Source of the DNA: Pseudomonadota bacterium
GTDB lineage: Bacteria > Pseudomonadota > Alphaproteobacteria > Rhizobiales > Devosiaceae
Assembly (NCBI GenBank): GCA_023415605.1
Contig: JAEZKB010000210.1
Coordinates: forward strand, 1-23,639
DNA: 23,639 nt
Direction: 5' to 3'
In this document: positions 16,297 to 22,789 of the stretch, piece by piece
How the letters are laid out: every line of letters starts with the position of its first letter
Position numbering within the stretch: the stretch's first letter is position 1
Position numbers and translations under genes: made by a program
The notes under the pieces: model-generated
The model's database searches: none
What the model was told of the DNA's origin: nothing
The model's input: only the letters and a program-made list of their open reading frames with translations

Positions 16297-17166
16297 TCAC
16301 TGGGTCACCGTCGCGGGCGGTGCATCGGGATTAGGTGGATCGGCGCTGGCCAGCGCGGCGGCATCGGCCTGGCCGGCCGTGACGACGCTGTCATTGCCGG
16401 CGCGGATGAGCCGGATGTTGGCATTGCTGCGCTGCGTCGAATCCTCGGTGGCGGCAAAGTCGGCGATCGAGCGCAGCGACAGCGCGATGGTGCCGACCTT
16501 GGCGGCGTTGATCACCGCCTCACCCTGCTGCGGATCGAGTTCGAGTGTAGCGATGGAGCTGCCCTGGAAGGCTTCGTTTGGCGCTTCCGGATTGGCCGGG
16601 GTGCCGGTGGCGCCGGTTTCGCCCAGCCGAAGGTTGATGGCGAGCACCTTGACGTTGCGGACGATGGTCTCGCTGACCAGACCCGAGGGCGACTGGCGCG
16701 TCAGCACCACATCGACGCGGTCGTTGGGAACAATGAAGCCACCGGAGGCCGAGGCGGCTTCGACGGCGACCGATACGCCGCGTTTCCCCTTCTCGAGGAC
16801 GGCAGACAGGTAACCCTGACCGGTGCGCACCAGCTTGGATTCAGTGATCGGATCGCCCGGGAAAATCTCGAAGCGCGCGACGGCACCGGAGACCTCGGCG
16901 AGGGCTTCGGGACGCTGGGCAATGGTGATGTAATCGGCGCGAACGGCGCCTTCGGGCCAATCGAGCCATTGCACGGTTTCGCTGGAGAGGCGCTGACCCA
17001 GACCGATGGGCGCGGTGGCGACGAGCACTTGCTCCTTGGCTTCCTGCACCACGGTGGTGGGACCCTGGACAACCGTTACCGGACCGGATTGCTGCGTCGC
17101 GAGGAAGGCGGCAAGACCGCCGGCGATCAAGGCCACCAGCAGCAACACGATGCTTGTCGGTTTCAT
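16297..17166 (-). CDS. cpaB: Pilus assembly protein CpaB/RcpC
   Basis: CpaB (RcpC) is a periplasmic protein with an N-terminal membrane anchor that associates with the secretin complex of Tad pili. It has 289 residues, with an anchor at about 5-24 (IVLLLVALIAGGLAAFLATQ) and a SAF domain (about 45-110, EQVLVATAPIGLGQRLSSETVQWLDWP). An RcpC-type domain follows (about 115-255), with GVSVAVEAASASGGFIVPNDRVDVVLT and ATLELDPQQGEAVINAAKVGTIALSLRS. A Pro/Ala-rich tail ends it. GGAGTAGG precedes the ATG. It overlaps or abuts cpaC at TGATG. The 129-base gap behind cpaA and a CtrA-like site upstream suggest it can be transcribed from its own promoter. Confidence 0.95.
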   Translation of the reverse strand: MKPTSIVLLLVALIAGGLAAFLATQQSGPVTVVQGPTTVVQEAKEQVLVATAPIGLGQRLSSETVQWLDWPEGAVRADYITIAQRPEALAEVSGAVARFEIFPGDPITESKLVRTGQGYLSAVLEKGKRGVSVAVEAASASGGFIVPNDRVDVVLTRQSPSGLVSETIVRNVKVLAINLRLGETGATGTPANPEAPNEAFQGSSIATLELDPQQGEAVINAAKVGTIALSLRSIADFAATEDSTQRSNANIRLIRAGNDSVVTAGQADAAALASADPPNPDAPPATVTQ

Positions 17167-17232
17167 TGCCTACTCCATTGCGGCCTACTGGCCACATACC
17201 CGAACTAACGGGCCCAAATATCGAGGCAAAGG

Positions 17233-17248
17233 GTCAAGGTTTGGTTAA
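17233..17248 (-). promoter_or_regulatory. Strong CtrA-box-like site upstream of cpaB
   Basis: On the minus strand TTAACC-AAACC-TTGAC matches 10 of the 11 defined positions of the CtrA consensus TTAACC-N5-TTAAC. Its right half overlaps a TTGACC that could be a -35 box, the arrangement typical of CtrA-activated promoters. It lies 67 bases before the cpaB start in an AT-rich gap. No good -10 box is evident. The match is by eye. Confidence 0.5.
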
Positions 17249-17295
17249 TCGAAGCTTGGCAATTACCGTTAACAATACGTTGCTAACTGCTGATA

Positions 17296-17802
17296 TCACG
17301 CAAGGAAATGCTGGAAGACCACAGTCTGGGGATAGACCAGCATTGCGGCTGCGGCGAGAGCGATGCCGTAAGGCACACCCTGTTTCTTGTCGTGTAACCG
17401 GTCCAGCCATTTCATGCGCTGGAACTGCGCTGGCAATGGCAGATTGCGGAAGCCGAGGATCAGTAGTGTCAGCGCGCCGCCCAGCAGGCCCGAATACACG
17501 ATATAGGGCAACAATAGACCAAAGCCGAGCCAGAGCGCTGTCGCAGCCGCGAGCTTGGCGTCGCCGCCGCCAATCCAGCCAAAGGCGAAGAAGGCGAAGG
17601 TGATCGCGAGCACGGCCGCAGCGCAGCCGAGGTTCGAGAGGATCGTCTCCACCGGCATCTGCACGATGAGCGCGACGATGAAAAAGCCCACCACCAGCAT
17701 CAGGACGAGCAGGTTCGAGATCCGCATGGTGAACAGGTCGGACGACGCTGCGAACACCATCAGCACCGGAAAAATCAACAGCACTATAGTGGAGAAGATC
17801 AT
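17296..17802 (-). CDS. cpaA: Prepilin peptidase CpaA/TadV (A24 family)
   Basis: CpaA (TadV) is the inner-membrane aspartyl peptidase that cuts the leader from Flp pilin and from TadE-type pseudopilins. The protein has 168 residues, the usual short form without an N-methylating domain. It is strongly hydrophobic, with about five or six membrane segments. The two catalytic aspartates are D22 in SSDLFTMRISN and D81 in GGGDAKL. A longer open frame extends to 18042, but the protein-like sequence begins at MIFSTIVLLIFPVLM; ATG at 17802 is preceded by TCGGGTG. It follows flp after a terminator-like hairpin, so its expression probably depends on readthrough from flp. Confidence 0.93.
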   Translation of the reverse strand: MIFSTIVLLIFPVLMVFAASSDLFTMRISNLLVLMLVVGFFIVALIVQMPVETILSNLGCAAAVLAITFAFFAFGWIGGGDAKLAAATALWLGFGLLLPYIVYSGLLGGALTLLILGFRNLPLPAQFQRMKWLDRLHDKKQGVPYGIALAAAAMLVYPQTVVFQHFLA

Positions 17803-17876
17803 CTGCACCCGACCGCGCCGGTCGATTTCGGCGCCCGGGCAGTCTGGGCGAACGTGGTTAACAAAGCCCCAATGAG

Positions 17877-17901
17877 AAAGGGGGCCGCGAGGGCCCCCTT
17901 T
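17877..17901 (-). terminator. Terminator or attenuator hairpin between flp and cpaA
   Basis: Reading leftward, AAAGGGGGCC-CTCGC-GGCCCCCTTT forms a perfect 10-bp stem with a 5-base loop, ending in TTT and then CTCATT. It lies 22 bases after the flp stop. A partial terminator here would make much more pilin mRNA than mRNA for the assembly machinery. It may also protect the 3' end of the flp transcript. Confidence 0.82.
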
Positions 17902-17923
17902 TCGAATTCCGTAGTATCGCGCC

Positions 17924-18106
17924 TTAGGAGGCGGGGACCGTCGCGGTGTCAAGCCGGCCGCCGATGCGGGTAAACAGGCTCGACAGGCTGCCACCGAGGG
18001 TGGTGGCGGCGGCGATGATGCCGACGGCAATGAGCGCGGCAATCAGGCCGTACTCGATGGCGGTCGCACCAGACTCGTCATTCACGAAACGAGCAATAGT
18101 GTTCAT
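17924..18106 (-). CDS. flp: Flp-family type IVc major pilin
   Basis: Flp is the small pilin polymerised by the Tad machine. The precursor is 60 residues, MNTIARFVND... to ...VPAS. The leader is cut by CpaA at G13/A14, followed by ATAIEYGLIAALIAVGI. This shows the conserved Glu at +5 and Tyr at +6 of the mature pilin, and a hydrophobic stretch that forms the filament core. The mature pilin would be about 47 residues. An AAGGAG ribosome site 8 bases before the ATG at 18106 predicts strong translation; an upstream in-frame ATG at 18142 has no such site. It opens the minus-strand pilus block and is followed by a hairpin. Confidence 0.95.
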   Translation of the reverse strand: MNTIARFVNDESGATAIEYGLIAALIAVGIIAAATTLGGSLSSLFTRIGGRLDTATVPAS

Positions 18107-18141
18107 TGTTGGCTCCTTGCACACGTCATTCTGTGACAGCA

Positions 18142-18185
18142 TCGAACGATACTGGCAGCGCCGTTCGACAGGTCACATATCGAAC
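18142..18185. repeat. Cluster of GTTCGA/TCGAAC half-sites upstream of flp
   Basis: GTTCGA (18163-18168) and TCGAAC (18180-18185) form a 6-bp inverted repeat with an 11-base spacer, and a further TCGAAC lies at 18142-18147. Two of the copies share downstream similarity on the minus strand (GTTCGAT followed by TGTGAC or GTCAC). The cluster is 36-80 bases before the flp start and could be a regulator-binding region. Confidence 0.4.
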
Positions 18186-18209
18186 ATGAGACGACGCTAG
18201 GCCCGAGTG

Positions 18210-18225
18210 ATTGAAATTGCGTTAA
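18210..18225 (-). promoter_or_regulatory. Weak CtrA-box-like site upstream of flp
   Basis: On the minus strand TTAACG-CAATT-TCAAT matches 8 of 11 defined positions of TTAACC-N5-TTAAC, and TTAA-N7-TCAA matches 7 of 8 of the looser TTAA-N7-TTAA form. It lies about 105 bases before the flp start. The match is weak by itself; it is listed because better matches sit near cpaB and tadD. Confidence 0.25.
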
Positions 18226-18436
18226 TCGGGAGCTGCATCTGCCGCCTCTTGCACGCGGATTTCGGTAGCGTGTTCAAAGAGTTACTAGAACCGATGGTAT
18301 TTTATCGATCTGGTTGCTGGTGGTAACATGTCACCGCAGTAGCTGTGTATTTTTGCAAGGACCCAGACGTTTGCTAAATATTCACCATTCCGCGCAAAGC
18401 TTGATTTACGAGTTTGTCAGTTCCAGTGAGTACCCA

Positions 18437-18886
18437 ATGTCGATCCAGCGTCGTCTCGCCGCCTTTGCGCTTGCAGCCGTCATCGGCATTTCAACAGTTC
18501 CTGCCTATGCCGAGACCACAGCGCCAGTGAGCGTCAAGGTCAACATGGCCCGCATCCTGCGGATCAGCGCTCCGGCCAATACCGTGATCATCGGCAATCC
18601 AGGCGTCGCCGACGTCACCATCCAGGACTCGCAGACACTGGTGCTAACTGGCAAGAGCTATGGGCAGACCAATATGATCGTGCTCGACGCCCAAGGCAAA
18701 GCCATCGCCGATACATTGATCGAAGTGGTGCAGGCGCAAGCTGATATCGTCACCGTATATATGGGCCAGGCGCGCACGACTCTTGCCTGCGCCCCCGTGT
18801 GCCAGCCGACGGTGATGCTGGGCGACGACACCGGCTTCTCTTCGGCAACCGCCACCTCCACCGGCATCGTCAGAGGCATGCAGTAA
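18437..18886 (+). CDS. Stand-alone pilus assembly N-terminal-domain protein (T2SS/T3SS pil_N type)
   Basis: This 149-residue exported protein has a signal peptide (cleavage after AYA, residue 25). A single domain (about 30-100) of the kind found at the N-terminus of CpaC follows. The parallel is direct: NTVIIGNPGVADVTIQDSQTLVLTGKSYGQTNMIVLDAQG here, and the VGEVVATQPGIATVLMRSKSRAIVQGVSGGDTNIFFLD segment in CpaC. After the domain comes a short tail with two cysteines, C118 and C122 (CAPVC), possibly a disulphide. Stand-alone copies occur in rhizobial Tad loci, but their role is unknown; it may bind the secretin ring. ATG at 18437 starts the signal peptide; the ribosome site is weak. It is divergent from flp and heads the plus-strand block with the two TadE-like genes. 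Confidence 0.85.
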   Translation: MSIQRRLAAFALAAVIGISTVPAYAETTAPVSVKVNMARILRISAPANTVIIGNPGVADVTIQDSQTLVLTGKSYGQTNMIVLDAQGKAIADTLIEVVQAQADIVTVYMGQARTTLACAPVCQPTVMLGDDTGFSSATATSTGIVRGMQ

Positions 18887-18905
18887 GGTGCAAAGTCCGC
18901 CTATC

Positions 18906-18924
18906 CACTAACTTTACCTTAGTG
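18906..18924. repeat. Palindrome CACTAA-N7-TTAGTG
   Basis: A perfect 6-bp inverted repeat with a 7-base spacer lies 19 bases after the stop of the pilus N-terminal-domain gene and 46 bases before tadE. It has no T-tract after it, so a protein-binding site is at least as likely as a terminator. Confidence 0.4.
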
Positions 18925-18943
18925 TTGGACCGCTAGGATGCCG

Positions 18944-18965
18944 CCAGCTTGGTGCAAGAAGCTGG
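18944..18965 (+). promoter_or_regulatory. Hairpin overlapping the ribosome-binding site of the first tadE-like gene
   Basis: CCAGCTT (18944-18950) pairs perfectly with AAGCTGG (18959-18965) around the loop GGTGCAAG. The right arm takes in the first bases of GGAG (18964-18967), the only purine-rich ribosome site near the ATG at 18970. Folding could therefore limit translation. Confidence 0.4.
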
Positions 18966-18969
18966 AGCC

Positions 18970-19611
18970 ATGATCAGGAAACGCCGCCTGCTGCGACGGT
19001 TGCTTTCGCCCGCCATACGGCGTGGCACCGGTCTTGCACGCGATGAACAGGGCGCCGTCGCCGTCGAATTCGCTATTCTCGCCCCGTTCTTCTTTGCGGT
19101 TATCCTCGCCATCATCGAAACGTCGATGACGTTCTTTGCCCAGCAGGTGCTGGAAAGCGCCCTGCAGGATACGACGCGCCTCATCCGTACCGGCCAATCG
19201 CAGTCCGACACGCCATGGACGACCGAAGATTTCCGCAAGCAACTCTGCGGACGGGCGTTCGGCTTTCTCGCCTGCAGCGCCACCAACGGCGCCACGGAAC
19301 GGCTGTGGGTCAAGGTGACCCCGATCGATACCTTCAGCGGCGCCACCAACGCCATCGCTCGGCCGATTGGCAACAATTGCAGCCTGGCTTCGAGCAATCC
19401 CACGGTGGACTGCAAGTGGAGTATCGACGAGGAGTTCAATGACGGCGCCGGCTCGAGCGTGATCATCGCGCAGGCATTCTACAAGTGGCCGACGCTGTTC
19501 AACGTGCCGTGGTTCAACCTGGCCGACCAGGCCGGCAACAACCGTCTGCTGAGTGCGGTGCGCGTGTTCAAGAACGAGCCGTTCGGCGGCGCCCCGGCGG
19601 GGACACCGTGA
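18970..19611 (+). CDS. TadE-like pseudopilin (first copy)
   Basis: TadE-family proteins are membrane pseudopilins of Tad systems, processed by the prepilin peptidase. This 213-residue protein has a basic N-terminus, then DEQGAVAVEFAILAPFFFAVILAIIETSMTFFAQQVLESAL. This contains a potential cleavage site G28/A29 with Glu at +5 (E33) and one membrane segment (about 34-56). The long periplasmic part has four cysteines in pairs (LCGRAFGFLAC, and NNCSL with DCKW). It is the type usually called TadE/TadG-like. ATG at 18970 is chosen as the first ATG before the basic segment; its ribosome site is unusually close and may be in a hairpin. Its stop overlaps the start of the next gene as TGATG. Confidence 0.85.
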   Translation: MIRKRRLLRRLLSPAIRRGTGLARDEQGAVAVEFAILAPFFFAVILAIIETSMTFFAQQVLESALQDTTRLIRTGQSQSDTPWTTEDFRKQLCGRAFGFLACSATNGATERLWVKVTPIDTFSGATNAIARPIGNNCSLASSNPTVDCKWSIDEEFNDGAGSSVIIAQAFYKWPTLFNVPWFNLADQAGNNRLLSAVRVFKNEPFGGAPAGTP

Positions 19612-20228
19612 TGCGCGCGCGCCGCTTGATGAGGAAACTGATCCGCCGCTTCCGCCGCAACGAGGGCGGCGCAGCGGCCGTCGAGTTCGCGCTGATCCTG
19701 CCGTTCCTGCTGCTTCTCTATATGGGATCGATCGAAGCGAGTGCACTGTTCACCGTGGATCGCCGTGTAGAGGTGATCGCCTCGACCAATGCAGACCTGT
19801 TGGCGCGATGGAATCCCAATCTGGGCGCCATTCCTTCCAGCACGGTAAGGGACTACTTCCGCGCCGCAGAGGGCATCATCACGCCCTATACAACGACGGG
19901 CCTCAAGCAGGTGGTGAGTTTCCTCAACGTGGCGGCCGATGGAACTGCGCGCGTTGCCTGGAGTTGCGGCTGGAACGGCGGCGCGCGACTGCCGAACAAT
20001 CAGTCCTATACGCTCAACCCGCAGATGAAGCGGCTGGTGACTGGAGCCAACGCCAGCGGGCAGAACGGCCGGTCCGGCTGGCTGATCGCCTCGACCACCG
20101 AGTACTCCTATAAGCCGCTGCTCGGAATGGTGTTTCCCAACGCCCTCACGCTCAAGAGCGAGGCGCTGTTTCTGCCGCGCTTCGGCCAGGCGCTGCCCGC
20201 ACCGAACGGCAATTGCCCCACCTCATAG
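19611..20228 (+). CDS. TadE-like pseudopilin (second copy)
   Basis: This 205-residue protein has a basic N-terminus (MRARRLMRKLIRRFRRNE). The TadE signature GGAAAVEFALILPFLLLLYMGSIEASALFTVDRRVEVIAS follows, giving a potential cleavage site G20/A21 with Glu at +5 (E25), one membrane segment (about 23-45) and a periplasmic domain. It lacks the von Willebrand-type domain of full TadG proteins. The ATG at 19611 overlaps the stop of the previous gene in TGATG, and GGGGA lies about 8 bases upstream, so the two pseudopilins should be made in a coupled, near-equal ratio. It is the last recognisable pilus gene before a HAD phosphatase gene. Confidence 0.85.
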   Translation: MRARRLMRKLIRRFRRNEGGAAAVEFALILPFLLLLYMGSIEASALFTVDRRVEVIASTNADLLARWNPNLGAIPSSTVRDYFRAAEGIITPYTTTGLKQVVSFLNVAADGTARVAWSCGWNGGARLPNNQSYTLNPQMKRLVTGANASGQNGRSGWLIASTTEYSYKPLLGMVFPNALTLKSEALFLPRFGQALPAPNGNCPTS

Positions 20229-20240
20229 GCTGTGCCACAA

Positions 20241-20260
20241 CCCGCGCATCTTCTCGCGGG
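20241..20260. other. Hairpin between the second tadE-like gene and the HAD gene
   Basis: CCCGCG (20241-20246) pairs with CGCGGG (20255-20260) around an 8-base loop. No T-run follows. It lies 12 bases after one gene and 10 bases before the next, so it is either a weak transcription stop or a leader hairpin of the HAD gene. Confidence 0.4.
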
Positions 20261-20270
20261 AATTACAAGA

Positions 20271-20891
20271 ATGACTGATACCCTGGTGCCCGTCTTCGAT
20301 CTGGGCGGCGTCTTCGTTGACTGGAACCCGATGTACCTGTTCCGGAAGCTCTTCGAGACCGAAGAAGAGGCCCAGTGGTTCCAGGACACGATCTGCACCA
20401 AGGACTGGAACCTGGAGTTCGATGCCGGCGACATCTATGCCGAGGGCGTTGCCAAGCTCATCACCCGCCATCCAAGATACTGGCGCGAGATCCAAGCCTA
20501 CGACCAACGCTGGAAGGAAACGCTCGGCGACTTCATCCAGGGTACCATCGATATCCATAACGAATTCATCGAGCAGGAAATTCCAACCTTCGCGATCACC
20601 AATTTCTCCTGGGAGAAGTGGGTGAGCTGCCTCGGGGAATGGCCGTTCCTCGAGAAATTCGACGGCGTGGTCGTTTCCGGCCTCGAGCGCATGGTTAAGC
20701 CCGATCCGCGGCTCTACCGGCTGTTCTGCGAGCGCTATAGCCTGGCGCCGGAGATGTGTGTGTTCATCGACGACAGCGAGCCGAACATCGTCGCCGCCCG
20801 CAAATTCGGCATGCACGGCATCCACTTCCAGAGCCCCGAACAGACCCGCAAAGAACTGATCGCGCTAGGGCTGCCGCTCAAGAAGAAGTAA
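20271..20891 (+). CDS. HAD-family phosphatase (YihX-like, subfamily IA)
   Basis: This 206-residue HAD phosphatase is related to YihX/alpha-D-glucose-1-phosphate phosphatase-like proteins. Motif I is VFDLGGVFVDWNP with the nucleophile D10 (second residue of VFDLGG... after VP). The usual second Asp is replaced by Gly, as is normal for this DLGGV subgroup. Motif II is AITNFS, the motif III lysine is in MVKPDPRLYRLF, and motif IV is FIDDSEPNI. YSLAPEMCVFIDDSEPNIVAARKFGMHGIHF is a typical C-terminal half. It follows the pilus block on the same strand at 42 bases but has no obvious role in pili. It converges on upp across a GC-rich gap. Substrate unknown. Confidence 0.88.
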   Translation: MTDTLVPVFDLGGVFVDWNPMYLFRKLFETEEEAQWFQDTICTKDWNLEFDAGDIYAEGVAKLITRHPRYWREIQAYDQRWKETLGDFIQGTIDIHNEFIEQEIPTFAITNFSWEKWVSCLGEWPFLEKFDGVVVSGLERMVKPDPRLYRLFCERYSLAPEMCVFIDDSEPNIVAARKFGMHGIHFQSPEQTRKELIALGLPLKKK

Positions 20892-20967
20892 GCGAAGTTC
20901 GGAGGAGCGCAGCGACGACATCGCGCGTCGCGCGCCCTGTCCGGAGCGCGACCAGCGCGCGAGGGCC

Positions 20968-21597
20968 CTACTTCGTTCCGTACATCCGGTCGCCGGCGTC
21001 GCCCAGGCCCGGGACGATGTAGCCCTTCTCGTTGAGATGGCTGTCGATGGCGGCAGTGAAGATCGGCACGTCCGGATGGGCGGTGGAGAACTTCTCGATC
21101 CCCTCTGGCGCCGCAAGCAGGCAAAGAAAGCGCAGGTTGTTGGCGCCGCGCTTCTTGAGATTGTCGATGGCGGCGATGGACGAGTTGGCAGTGGCCAGCA
21201 TTGGATCGACGACGATGATCAGCCGGTCCTCGAGATTGGACGGCGCCTTGAAGTAGTACTCCACCGGCTGCAGCGTTTCATGGTCGCGATAGATGCCGAT
21301 ATGGGCGACACGGGCCGCAGGCACGAGATCAAGCATACCGTCCAGCAGGCCGTTGCCGGCGCGCAGGATGGAGGCAAAGACCAGCTTCTTGCCCTTGATC
21401 GTGGGAGAATCCATCTGCGCCATCGGGGTCTCGATGGGGATCATCTCGAGTTCGAGATCGCGCGTGACCTCGTAGCACATCAGATGCGCGATCTCGCGCA
21501 GGAGCCGCCGGAAGCCGGCTATAGAGGTCTCCTTGTCGCGCATGATGGTCAGCTTGTGCTGGATCAGCGGGTGATCGATGACCGTGACTTTTGCCAT
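20968..21597 (-). CDS. upp: Uracil phosphoribosyltransferase
   Basis: Upp makes UMP from uracil and PRPP in pyrimidine salvage. It has 209 residues, the standard length. The PRPP-binding motif is [15 protein letters not shown] (126-140). [14 protein letters not shown] (76-89) forms the dimer/active-site region, and the C-terminus [18 protein letters not shown] is diagnostic for uracil binding. It lies 13 bases after deoB on the same strand. This makes functional sense: nucleoside phosphorolysis releases the base that Upp recovers. The right-hand neighbours are deoB and deoA; the left-hand HAD gene converges on it. Confidence 0.97.
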   Translation of the reverse strand: MAKVTVIDHPLIQHKLTIMRDKETSIAGFRRLLREIAHLMCYEVTRDLELEMIPIETPMAQMDSPTIKGKKLVFASILRAGNGLLDGMLDLVPAARVAHIGIYRDHETLQPVEYYFKAPSNLEDRLIIVVDPMLATANSSIAAIDNLKKRGANNLRFLCLLAAPEGIEKFSTAHPDVPIFTAAIDSHLNEKGYIVPGLGDAGDRMYGTK

Positions 21598-21610
21598 TGC
21601 CGCACCGAGG

Positions 21611-22789
21611 CTAGAGGAAGGATTTGCCGTGAGGTCCGGGCACGAGGCCGAGCCAGCGGGCGATGCTTTCTCCTATATCCGCGAAGGTCCGGCGAATGCC
21701 AATGGTTCCGGCGGAGAGGCTTGGGGAAAAGAGCATGATCGGCACCTGCTCGCGCGTATGATCCGTGCCGCGCCACGTCGGGTCGTTGCCGTGGTCGGCG
21801 GTAAGGATCACTAGGTCGTCCGGGCGCAGCTTGGCGATCAGTTCTGGCAGCCTTTGGTCGAAGGCTTCAAGGGCCTTCGCATAGCCGGCGACATCGCGGC
21901 GGTGACCGTACTCCTGGTCGAAATCGACGAAGTTGGTCATGATGAACGCCCGGTCGGCGGCCATCTCAACCGCTTCGAGCGTGCGATCGAAGAGCACCAT
22001 GTTGCCGGACGCCTTGATCTTGTGGGTGACGCCGGAGCCGGCATAGATGTCCGAAATCTTGCCGATGGCAAAGACCTGGTTTCCGGCCGCTTTTACCCGA
22101 TCGAGCAGTGTCGGTTCGGGTGGCGGGATGGCGAGGTCGCGGCGGTTGCCGGTGCGCTTGAAGGTGTCCGCCGTCTCACCGACGAAGGGGCGGGCGATGA
22201 CGCGGCCGATCTTCAGCGGCGCGGTCAATTGGTAAGCGATTTCACAGACCTGGTAGAGCCGGTCGAGGCCGAAATGGGTCTCGTGGGCGGCGATCTGGAA
22301 GACCGAGTCGATGGAGGTGTAGCAGATCGGCTTGCCGGTGCGGATCGACTCCTCGCCGAGTTCGGCAATGATGGTCGTGCCCGAGGCGTGCTTGTTGCCG
22401 AGGATGCCTGGAAGCCCAGCATTTTCAATGAATTGAGCGATCAGGTCAGGCGGAAATGTCGGTTCGGTCTGAGGGAAGTAGCCCCAGTCGAAGGGGACGG
22501 GCACACCCGCGATTTCCCAATGGCCGGAGGGGGTGTCCTTGCCTTTGGAGACTTCGCGGCCAACGCCCCAGCGGCCGCCTTTTGGCTGGTTTGTCAGTCC
22601 CTTAGGAACTGCGCCGGTGGAGAGCTCTGCGGCGGCGCCGAGGCCGAGGGCGTCCATGTTCGGCAGTGAAATCGGGTAATTGGCGGCGATGTGGCCGAGC
22701 GTATCGGCGCCCGTGTCGCCGTAGTCGCCGGCGTCGGGTGCGCCGCCGATGCCGAAACTATCGAGAATACAGAGGATTGCGCGGGGCAT
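21611..22789 (-). CDS. deoB: Phosphopentomutase
   Basis: DeoB interconverts (deoxy)ribose 1-phosphate and 5-phosphate, linking nucleoside breakdown to central metabolism. It has 392 residues and belongs to the alkaline-phosphatase superfamily, with two manganese ions. Metal-site segments are visible: [25 protein letters not shown] (D10 and following), [35 protein letters not shown]. The phosphorylated Thr is expected in KDTPSGHWE (T86). DeoB proteins more often read DGVGIG or DSFGIG near the start; the latter is seen here. Its ATG overlaps the deoA stop in TGATG, so the two are translationally coupled, and upp follows 13 bases downstream. Confidence 0.97.
   Translation of the reverse strand: MPRAILCILDSFGIGGAPDAGDYGDTGADTLGHIAANYPISLPNMDALGLGAAAELSTGAVPKGLTNQPKGGRWGVGREVSKGKDTPSGHWEIAGVPVPFDWGYFPQTEPTFPPDLIAQFIENAGLPGILGNKHASGTTIIAELGEESIRTGKPICYTSIDSVFQIAAHETHFGLDRLYQVCEIAYQLTAPLKIGRVIARPFVGETADTFKRTGNRRDLAIPPPEPTLLDRVKAAGNQVFAIGKISDIYAGSGVTHKIKASGNMVLFDRTLEAVEMAADRAFIMTNFVDFDQEYGHRRDVAGYAKALEAFDQRLPELIAKLRPDDLVILTADHGNDPTWRGTDHTREQVPIMLFSPSLSAGTIGIRRTFADIGESIARWLGLVPGPHGKSFL

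Larger units (their letters stand above)
18107..18436. other. Divergent regulatory region between flp and the pilus N-terminal-domain gene
   Basis: This 330-base gap has no gene and is clearly more AT-rich than its surroundings, especially 18280-18430. It must hold the divergent promoters of flp and of the plus-strand pilus block. It contains three copies of GTTCGA/TCGAAC, a weak CtrA-like site, and an imperfect palindrome GGTAACATGTCACC at 18322-18335. I could not pick convincing -35/-10 pairs. Confidence 0.6.

Noticed and set aside
17803..18042. N-terminal extension of about 80 residues on CpaA
   Set aside because: The extension is Pro/Ser/Arg-rich, overlaps flp and its terminator, and lacks membrane segments; the protein begins naturally at MIFSTIV.
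20271..20330. HAD phosphatase that might be inactive because motif I lacks its second Asp
   Set aside because: The DLGGV form of motif I is normal for the YihX-like subgroup, and motifs II-IV are intact.
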